Assembly: GCA_002005505.1 (NCBI GenBank)
Contig: KV908467.1
Coordinates: 49,605-74,604, forward strand
DNA length: 25,000 bases
Reading direction: 5' to 3'
DNA from: Botryococcus braunii
Taxonomy: Eukaryota; Chlorophyta; Trebouxiophyceae
This document shows positions 18,801-25,000 of this stretch, piece by piece; position 1 is the first letter of the stretch; each line of letters opens with the position of its first letter. The notes under the pieces were generated by a model that did not search any database, was not told the DNA's origin, and worked only from the letters and a program-made list of their open reading frames with translations. The position numbers and the translations under genes are program-made.

Positions 18801-19461
18801 AATGCAGGGGAAGTCACAAATTCCCCTTCCTCCAGGGACCACCCTTACAAGGGAGCAGCGTTATGTACAGCGCGTGGCTAGGAGAGAGCATTCTGACATC
18901 CCATTGCATGCCCCTGACCCAGGTCAGGCAATTGTGAGTGAGCCAAACATGGTTGGTCTCCCTGATATGCAGGGGCAGGTTGAGACAGTCGAGGCTATGT
19001 TCGGTGCAGATGTAACAGATGAGAGTAGTGGGTTAGACATGCCAGCAGTAGGGGAAGCTGGTGCCCAATCCCAGTCACTGGCTAGTCATGCTTATGGTGT
19101 GCAGGCTGACATTGTAGGCGCAGCTCAGGCAAGTCTGGGTAGTGTGCCCAAGTGTGAGTCCAGGAGAGAGAGAGAGCTGCTGCTCCCCTCTGCATTGCGG
19201 AAGGTGCGAGAATGTAAGGGTGCTGCACATGAGTCCAGTAGTCAAGGAGAGAGAGAGAGACTTGAGAAGGAATCAGATAATCCCGGCAGTACTGCCCAGT
19301 CCCAGCATAAGGTACATAATGTACCTTATTCTGGCAACCAGGGAGAGAGAGAGAGAGAAGGGAACAGCACCAGTAAGGTGACAGCCCTGCTGCACCACAG
19401 CATAAGGTACAGAGTGTACCTTCTGTCAGGTTGGGAAAAGTTCACGTGCCCTCAAACTTGA
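15808..19461 (+). CDS. Copia gag-protease-integrase polyprotein
   Basis: An uninterrupted frame of 1,217 codons from ATG at 15808 (MTKRGKEKE; an alternative ATG lies at 15853). The first ~230 residues are gag-like ([48 protein letters not shown]). Next comes a Gly/Ala/Pro-rich linker and a zinc knuckle, [14 protein letters not shown], at residues 311-324 (CX2CX4HX4C). The aspartic protease motif [12 protein letters not shown] is near residue 430, and the pre-integrase motif [10 protein letters not shown] near 577. Integrase has the zinc site [11 protein letters not shown] just before the catalytic Asp 646 (HVDTVGP), Asp 709 (RTDRGSEF) and Glu 745 (NGVAERMN), giving the DD35E spacing. A low-complexity linker with repeated GERERE follows. 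The last ~25 residues lie past a frameshift and are not native. Confidence 0.95.
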   Translation: MTKRGKEKESSSETAMSQPGEVSGATPGQSMTGTQSATAEPKVEIDKAAYIPNTSNPKMTVMLDDGGRNFEFWYEALEACTNTKGVRAALERPMPGSVENSAIKQWLIQSVPVIWHSQISCHKAAFDFITWMKNSHTGGSNQDINLEWYKEMEQGIKTGETLKVYLYRMMDLATSLRNNAFILLDHNVGELMVKGLPPVLRLESLEVMATDKPPLELIQRILRAAASRGYKDPPAEGTPQAMAAAAVAGPSGGVARASSSAGAAPGVGAVPGVGAALPANEQPPAGPSATTFGGRGRGPGRARRPREELTCYFCKAKGHFMTDCGPLRQLQALHQNMQAASVGPAAYWGQGGPQSSPQAWWDHGSGRGGPPSSASSPGPPSAYNYPTSQHTFPGWHLPPPPPPSGEAMFISLNVLAPTSHGASSTSWLIDSGASVHIVNDLSLLHNPVMHGQPLPLHLATSDAKGGIIASGSVCLVNARHEVFWLHNVQCVPSAHTNLISVTGAIQDGASFLTDTAGGYTAMKGPEGWCGDITRARGLFFLEFVSPVRGQQVGCRHIDHMAEASHLRKGHVCSERSLWHARLGHPGASSMQRFSKEDLVTGINISLAPCSECPKHCESCIQGKHSRPPFPVSSRPAHNPLDRVHVDTVGPISPPAITGERYWVTVVDESSHQVASLPVKSKDCIPKAVIDLLRFWQTQRGTVVKCVRTDRGSEFLNQQFKEFCAQQGTKMESSAPYTPQQNGVAERMNRTLKERTRTLLVHAAADPSLWKEALETATLLYNVGPTSGRSLTPMELFFGVKPDVSVLRTFGCVAHVHIPSGQRSVFGPKTIPGMFTGYCPQSKAYRVYVGNGVWKESRDVSFIEHLRGAERVGLSKVQPGSVYDSRISPPLGSENLATPQAIPSAAPPTFWDEEDDHGVETLSTGAPGTSGLCAGDQSGDGTIAAHDQGTPTSLDSTVGTPEPSQHSWSVLEHMQNLARGGVETQSQVEKMQKVQEGLRMQGKSQIPLPPGTTLTREQRYVQRVARREHSDIPLHAPDPGQAIVSEPNMVGLPDMQGQVETVEAMFGADVTDESSGLDMPAVGEAGAQSQSLASHAYGVQADIVGAAQASLGSVPKCESRRERELLLPSALRKVRECKGAAHESSSQGERERLEKESDNPGSTAQSQHKVHNVPYSGNQGEREREGNSTSKVTALLHHSIRYRVYLLSGWEKFTCPQT
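19164..19425 (+). repeat. Repeats in the integrase-RT linker
   Basis: Three (GA)n blocks (near 19164, 19246, 19342) each give RERE or GERERE in the protein. Two copies of CAGCATAAGGTAC, at 19304 and 19399, each face a GTACCTT, forming hairpins (19307-19329 with 10-bp arms; 19404-19422 with 7-bp arms). In protein terms the second unit, read in the shifted frame, repeats the QHKV..VP of the first, which places the frameshift upstream of 19399. Confidence 0.75.
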
Positions 19462-21017
19462 GGGAAGCCCAGCGCTCACCTCAGTGGGAGTTTTGGCAGC
19501 AGGCAATGCAAGAGGAGATGGAGTCTTTAGACACCCATGAGGTTATGCAGTATGAGGAAAGACCCCATGGGCAGAAAGTTATCCCTGTTCATTGGATTTT
19601 TTCTACAAAAAACGATGCACATGGGAATGTCACTCGGTTTAAAGCAAGATTGGTTGCCCAGGGTTGCAGACAGATTCCTGGTATAGATGTTGGTGAGGTT
19701 TTTGCACCTACCAGCAGCTATGGTGCTAGGAGAGCTGTGCTGGCAGTGGCTGCCACACAAAATCTTGAGATCCACCAAGTGGATATCAAGAAAGCTTTTC
19801 TCAATGGGGAGTTGGAGGAAGAGGTCTATGTGACCCAACCACCAGGATTTGAGAATGGCAACACGAGAGTTGTGTGCAAGCTCAGGAAGGCACTCTACGG
19901 TCTTAAACAAGCCCCACGGGCTTGGCACAAGACTTGAGCGACAAGTTGAGCGTGATGGGGTATAGTGTGTGCAAGAGCGACGCTGGGGTATACATCAGGA
20001 GGGCCCCTGATGGTAATCTGTCGTTTATTCTTGTTTATGTCGATGATCTTCTCATAGTTGCCAGAGTGGTTGCAGAGATTGAGTGGGGGAAAGAGTTATT
20101 GAAGAAGGACTTCACCATCCATGATTTGGGAGAGGTGAATGATTTCCTGGGGTGTCAGGTCCTACGCAATAGAGTTCAGGGCCCATTTCCATGAGTTACA
20201 CTCCCAAGATTGATGCTCTTGTGGAGAAGTTTGGCGTTGCTGATGATGGCGTGGGGTTGATACCCCCATGTCCAAGGACTTCGTGGCTAGCAGCAGACCC
20301 AAGTCCTCAGATGGTATGTCACATGGGGCTGGTACCCCTCTGCCACCTGGTCATCGATACTGCGAGTTAATTGGATCGTTGCTGTACATAGCCAATACGA
20401 CCCGGCCTGACATTTCTCAGGCTGTTGGAGTGTTGTCAAGGTATAGAATGACACCCACTACCTCACACTGGAATGAGGCCATTCGAGTGCTGAAGTACTT
20501 GAGAGATACCAGAGAGTTAGCTCTTACTCTGGGTGGAAAGGGCCCTGAGCTAGAAGGCTATGTTGATGCCGACTATGCTGGGGACCTGGACCACAGGTAT
20601 TCCACCACTGGCTATGTTCTATCAGTCTATGGTAGTGCCGTGGTTTGGGGAAGCAAGAAGCAGAGCTCAGTTGCTACCTCAACTGTGCAAGCTGAGTTTA
20701 TGGCAGCTGGCCATATTGTGAAGGAAGCCAACTGGCTAAGGGGCTTCTTGGAAGAGATAGGGGCTGCACCTTGGAGGGTCAAAATTTTCTGTGACAACCA
20801 AGGATGCATTTCTAATTTACGGAACCCCCTGTATTCCAAATTCACAAAGCACGTTGCAGTAAGCATCCACTACGCTAGGGAAGCTATGGCACTTGGGCAG
20901 GTAGATATCCTCTATGTGGAATCTGCTCGCAATGTGGCTGACATTATGACCAAGCCACTTGCCAAGCCCGTGTTTGTTGGTCATCGTGATTCACTAGGTT
21001 TGAGAAGATACACATAA
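19377..21017 (+). pseudogene. Copia reverse transcriptase and RNase H, frameshifted
   Basis: Four open pieces in successive frames make one polymerase. Piece one (19377 to about 19936) has [48 protein letters not shown] and [11 protein letters not shown]. Piece two (about 19935-20186) has the catalytic LVYVDDLLIV and HDLGEVNDFLGCQV. Piece three (about 20187-20256) reads SMSYTPKIDALVEKFGV. Piece four (about 20257-21017) has GSLLYIANTTRPDI, and RNase H with YVDADYAGD, TVQAEFMAA and FCDNQGC, ending RNVADIMTKPLAKP and TAA. All catalytic residues are present. Each break is a one-base loss that can be placed at a short homopolymer, so the gene may be intact in the organism. Confidence 0.9.
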
Positions 21018-21028
21018 AGCATGCAGGC

Positions 21029-21037
21029 AAGGGGAAG
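21029..21037 (+). other. Polypurine tract
   Basis: AAGGGGAAG ends exactly at the first base of the 3' LTR, the expected place for the plus-strand primer of a retrotransposon. The RNase H stop codon is 12 bp upstream. Confidence 0.85.
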
Positions 21038-21730
21038 TGTTGAGTTCTGAACATTATTATTGAATGCCTTGTGCTTTAAGTGATCTTCATGTGTGCACTA
21101 TTAGGATATGGGTCCATTGAGAACATAAGGTACCTTGAGACACGGCAGATTCTGGACGTTTTCGAACATAAGGTACAATCCTATCTAGATCACACGTTTG
21201 TCGGATGAACTCTTAAGGCTGCCCCACCGGAGTGAATACCAACTGGTTGTGAAAGATGCTGGGCATTACCAGATGCTAGTCTTGTCCAACAGTTGTGTGT
21301 GACACTCAGCAGACAGTCGTACGGACTGTAGCTGGAGTAACTTCGTCTATTGACGACCTGTCTGCTTTGTACAGGTACGGTGCGGCAGTGTGTGTTGTAT
21401 CATTGTTGCTATTGTGAGAGTGAACAAGCTTAGTGTACCCTGTAGTCACTCAAACAGACAAGGGACAGTGACTTCAAGGAGTATAGGCATGTACTTGAAC
21501 GTAGCCGTCTAGAGCCTTATCTAGTGATTGCTTGATCGGTGCTTGTGTACAAGATAATGATGTAACGAACTGGTTGTGAAAGATGCTGGGCATTACCAGA
21601 TGCTAGTCTTGTCCAACAGTTGTGTGTGACACTCAGCAGACAGTCGTACGGACTGTAGCTGGAGTAACTTCGTCTATTGACGACCTGTCTGCTCTGTACA
21701 GGGAAAGCCGATTGCCCATAACCTTTCACA
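21038..21730 (+). repeat. 3' LTR
   Basis: A 693-bp copy of the 5' LTR with two visible substitutions and no indel. Same TG...CA ends, the same 135-bp internal repeat, and CATAAGGTAC at 21124 and 21167. It should supply the polyadenylation function; no clear AATAAA is seen. Confidence 0.95.
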
Positions 21731-21735
21731 ACAAC
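21731..21735. repeat. Target site duplication, right copy
   Basis: ACAAC directly after the 3' LTR, matching 14720-14724. The pre-insertion site was CGCAGTACAACCTCGC. Confidence 0.9.
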
Positions 21736-21910
21736 CTCGCTCAGATAGTTCGCTCGGTTGCCCGTACGACGCGTACGTGGTCGTACACTTATAGTTAGAC
21801 TCACCCTGGGTTTAAGAGTGGGGACTCGGATCATTCATGTAACATCTTTTCCACGGACTCGTGAATTATCTCATTCTAAACCTCTTCCGCTTTGCTGTGT
21901 CGCTACACTC

Positions 21911-22086
<176 letters not shown>

Positions 22087-22295
22087 CTGTATATATATAA
22101 CAGCTGGAAGAGAAGGAGGGCTTACGGACACGGAAAGGGCATTCCATTCATTACATTACTTCATTGTATCTCGCTCGTCTCAGCCGTCAAAGGCAACCGT
22201 CTGGTATAACGCCCTGTAACGAGCTACCGAACCTCCAACCGTACTGCGCTTTCGATTGTACCGCTGCTACTCGGGACTTGTCCTCGAGCGCGGTT

Positions 22296-22506
<211 letters not shown>

Positions 22507-22509
22507 ATC

Positions 22510-22903
22510 CGTGGGAGTAGTCAAGTCTGCTAGGCATGTTTGTGAAACTGTCGCGGACCTCTGATATAGCTGAGGGCTTGACAATTTCTCATTTGCAGGT
22601 GCACAGATCAGCAGACCGGGCCTCGGGAGCATCCTAACGCTTGTATCACATCATCAACCACAGTGGTGTGGTGAAACTCCAGGGCAAGCGTTTCATGATT
22701 ACAGGACTGGAAGCTGAAGCTTACAAACCCTGTCCAACACGGCATGTCCACTGTGCCCCTGGTGACACTGTCACGTCATGAAAACTTACCTTTTGTACGG
22801 TACAGTGTTCAAATTTATGAAGTAATATTACCATGCAAACTTACAACCTTACTACATACATGGTCACTATGCATGGCCATGACTGGTCAGAGTCCAGACG
22901 ACT
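22510..22903. other. Intergenic or 3' untranslated DNA
   Basis: No frame or RNA gene supported. It lies just past the stop of the minus-strand LRR gene, so part is probably its 3' UTR. Confidence 0.4.
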
Positions 22904-25000
22904 TTATCCGTCGTACCTGAAGACTTCTAGCAGAACGGCCGAAACCACCGGCGCGAGAATGATGGCGCCTTGCAAAAGTGGAGTAAGCCAGCCAACCGCA
23001 GCCTTCTTTTTAGCGGAACCAGCAGACTCCTCTTTGTCTTCGCCTTTGCCTTCAGCTTGGCTTGTTATTCTGTCTTCAGCTTTGAGAAATAATGTCTGGC
23101 CAGTCACCACATTCCTGAGATGGGCCCAGAGGCAGTACACATCGCGCTTAAGGTGGCCCCATAGAGTCTTCTCGCAATTGGCAGCGGTGTCGGACAACTT
23201 CAGCATTGTGTACCATACCCAGAGTGTCAACAACACGGAAGCGATCACTGACGCCACAAAGATCAGAGTGGTGAAAACCAGCCCCTCACTTGGCCGCGAA
23301 CCAATAGCATAAACCACCGACAAGAAAATGGATGAGGGTAAGGTAGTCGACACCACCTTCACCACGTCCCGCATGTGGGAAAACGCCTCAAAATCTATGT
23401 CATCGCCTCGGATGATGCGAACAGGGGCAAACTGAAATAGGAACTGGAGTACTGCTATTGTGTCCAGCATGGGCATCAGTAGGATGGTGCACAATAACCC
23501 AAAGGTGTATTGCACGACTGCAATGCACATCAGACGAAAGGCACGAAAAGTGCGCTCGGAGTTTATGCTTGAAGGGGCGCTTTCCTGGAGATCCAAATCC
23601 TGCTGCGCCCGCCTGCGCTCAAACTCACACACGATCACACCAGAAATCACATAATTCAGGACGTTGACAGGCAGCAGCACTTTGAGTGGCCACAAGTGCC
23701 ACACGTCCTTCATCATCAGGATGTCTGTGACAAAGTCGTACCAGTACACGCTCGCGAAAGCGGCAGACGCCAAACCGTTGAGTCTGCGCCAGCCATTTCC
23801 TTCTGCATGCTCACCATGCACTTCGAACCTAATGATCGGCCCTTTGAAAACATAAATTAACACCAAGCCGGCGACCAGGGTGCCCCACAGCGTGGGAAGG
23901 ATTATCCAGACATGCGGGTTCTTGCACAAGTTTTCGATTGTGTCCAAAGAGCCTCTGGGAATGGAGTCCAAGCTGCTGCGCAAAGCAGCGTTAGTCCACG
24001 CTGCCCAATCTTCGTCGTTCAGATACATTTCCAATGCGCCCTGCTTGAGCACAGGCTGGGGGCCTGCCCCTTTCGTGAAGTTCTCCGCCTTGATCAAAAT
24101 GGACGCAAACGCTTGGTTGTCGGTGTACATGGCTGGATCCTTGCAGTACCGCCTCTTCCAGCCGATATTCATCGCCGATTCCTTCAGCAGGCTTGCGATG
24201 TCGAGGTATTGCATATTCAACAGCACGGATTCGTTGTACCAAGCGTCGGGCAGAGGAGGCTTCAACTGGTTACCCCCGACACTGAAAACCAGAAGCTCCT
24301 TCATCTGCAATGGATCATAGTTGGGCAAGCTGCCGTTGAACTGGTTGTCCGCCAGCAACAGCACCTTTGCGCCACTAATCATGCTCGGCAGCGGGCCCGT
24401 GAGCTTCACAGCCCCGCGCATGCCTGACAGGTCCGTCCAGGCTGGGAACGCGGATATGTTGGGGAGCACGCCCGTCAGGTTGTTCTCGTTCAATTTCACA
24501 ATCGCAAGGCCGTCGTCAGGCTCCTTACCCCTGTCCTTCCCGAAGATGAAGCCTGGAAGCGTCCCCGTGAGGCTGTTATTCCCCAGGAAAAGCCCGCGCA
24601 GATTTGTCAGGTTGCCCCAGCTATCCGGCAAGGGCCCAGAGAGCAAGTTACTTTCAAGCGAGAGCGTCTTGACACTGGCCATCCGGCTCCAGTTTGACGG
24701 GAGCGTCCCGCTGAGGCTGTTATTGTTCAACCACATGCCCTCCAAGACACCCAGCTCGCTCCAACTTTCAGGCAACGTGCCTCCGATGCTGTTGTTTGCA
24801 AGCACCAATTTCCGCAGCTTCTGCATCGTGCTCCAGCTCTCCGGCAGCGTCCCGCGAATGCCGTGGTTGTTGCTCACCCACAGGTGTTCGAGCTCCGTGA
24901 GGGTCTCGAACTCTCCCGGCAGCGTGCCGGTGAGGTTGTTGTAGAACAGGCCCAGCTCCCGCAGGCCCCCCAGCGCGCTCCAGGAGCTCGGGATTGTCCC
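22904..25000 (-). CDS. LRR protein with C-terminal polytopic membrane domain (5' partial)
   Basis: A single open frame of 698 visible codons with stop TAA at 22904-22906. It runs off the window, so the N-terminus is missing. The first ~270 residues are plant-type leucine-rich repeats of about 24 residues (GTLPESWSTM, LRKLVLANNSIGG, LRGLFLGNNSLTGTLP). A spacer of about 90 residues follows, then roughly seven or eight hydrophobic segments: IILPTLWGTLVAGLVLIYVF near 366; SVYWYDFVTDILMM near 417; LKVLLPVNVLNYVISGVIVC near 439; one or two over about 488-525; one near 550; FVASVIASVLLTLWVWYTML near 580; LLQGAIILAPVVSAVLL near 675. A charged KGEDKEESAGSAKKK loop precedes the last. No kinase domain is present, unlike plant LRR receptor kinases. 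The DFVTD motif within a helix recalls XK-related membrane proteins, but this is a weak resemblance. A surface sensor coupled to a membrane domain is inference. Confidence 0.85.
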   Translation of the reverse strand, partial: GTIPSSWSALGGLRELGLFYNNLTGTLPGEFETLTELEHLWVSNNHGIRGTLPESWSTMQKLRKLVLANNSIGGTLPESWSELGVLEGMWLNNNSLSGTLPSNWSRMASVKTLSLESNLLSGPLPDSWGNLTNLRGLFLGNNSLTGTLPGFIFGKDRGKEPDDGLAIVKLNENNLTGVLPNISAFPAWTDLSGMRGAVKLTGPLPSMISGAKVLLLADNQFNGSLPNYDPLQMKELLVFSVGGNQLKPPLPDAWYNESVLLNMQYLDIASLLKESAMNIGWKRRYCKDPAMYTDNQAFASILIKAENFTKGAGPQPVLKQGALEMYLNDEDWAAWTNAALRSSLDSIPRGSLDTIENLCKNPHVWIILPTLWGTLVAGLVLIYVFKGPIIRFEVHGEHAEGNGWRRLNGLASAAFASVYWYDFVTDILMMKDVWHLWPLKVLLPVNVLNYVISGVIVCEFERRRAQQDLDLQESAPSSINSERTFRAFRLMCIAVVQYTFGLLCTILLMPMLDTIAVLQFLFQFAPVRIIRGDDIDFEAFSHMRDVVKVVSTTLPSSIFLSVVYAIGSRPSEGLVFTTLIFVASVIASVLLTLWVWYTMLKLSDTAANCEKTLWGHLKRDVYCLWAHLRNVVTGQTLFLKAEDRITSQAEGKGEDKEESAGSAKKKAAVGWLTPLLQGAIILAPVVSAVLLEVFRYDG

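Larger units (their letters stand above)
14725..21730 (+). mobile_element. Complete Ty1/copia LTR retrotransposon
   Basis: A 7,006-bp element bounded by two 693-bp LTRs and a 5-bp target duplication. The order of parts is LTR, primer-binding site, gag, protease, integrase, reverse transcriptase, RNase H, polypurine tract, LTR. Integrase before reverse transcriptase defines the Ty1/copia (Pseudoviridae) order. The LTRs differ at two positions by eye (CTTCAGGGAG against CTTCAAGGAG, and CTGCTTTG against CTGCTCTG), so the insertion is young. The polymerase half is broken by four apparent one-base losses. Whether it can still move depends on whether those are real. Confidence 0.95.

Noticed and set aside
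19377..19461. Programmed frameshift between integrase and reverse transcriptase
   Set aside because: A hairpin lies here, but three further frame changes of the same sign follow within RT, where programmed shifts are not expected. One-base loss explains all four.

Overview
The window is nuclear DNA from a eukaryote, most likely a green alga. A prasinophyte such as Cymbomonas or Pyramimonas is my guess, with low confidence. The grounds are GT-AG introns in a GC-rich proline-rich gene, plant-type leucine-rich repeats, a Ty1/copia retrotransposon whose primer-binding site fits the 5' half of an initiator tRNA-Met, and very dense simple repeats. No bacterial operon structure, tRNA, rRNA or CRISPR array was seen.

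Layout. 1-3,600 is repeat-rich and gene-free. It holds a 218-bp tandem duplication, a diverged ~103-bp tandem repeat, several uninterrupted or nearly uninterrupted perfect palindromes (the longest 60 bp), and three copies of a short terminal-inverted-repeat element. Two of these copies (380 and 392 bp) sit inside one (TA)n microsatellite, and the third is inverted and truncated. 3,600-5,100 has no convincing gene, only a possible decayed gag-like fragment near 4.1-4.4 kb. 5,140-10,307 is my best spliced gene model on the + strand: a signal-peptide exon, a Cys-containing exon, proline-rich exons and an acidic C-terminal exon with an internal repeat. The intron phases agree within the first three exons and within the last three; the link between these two blocks is unresolved. 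10,308-14,400 looks intergenic, with a 48-bp perfect palindrome.

14,725-21,730 is one complete Ty1/copia retrotransposon of 7,006 bp. It has 693-bp LTRs differing at two positions, a 5-bp target duplication (ACAAC), a half-tRNA primer-binding site, a 1,217-codon gag-protease-integrase frame, reverse transcriptase and RNase H, and a polypurine tract. Four single-base losses interrupt the polymerase part. All shift the frame the same way and each can be placed at a short homopolymer, which suggests assembly error as much as decay.

22,904-25,000 (minus strand, 5' end outside the window) encodes a leucine-rich-repeat protein with a C-terminal polytopic membrane domain. Long CT and TA microsatellites lie between it and the retrotransposon.

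The strongest candidate for something undescribed is the microsatellite-nested inverted-repeat element family in the first 3 kb, with its repeated internal CGCAAA...TTGACCC motif. The half-tRNA primer site, the recurrent CATAAGGTAC motif and the LRR-polytopic fusion also deserve a second look.
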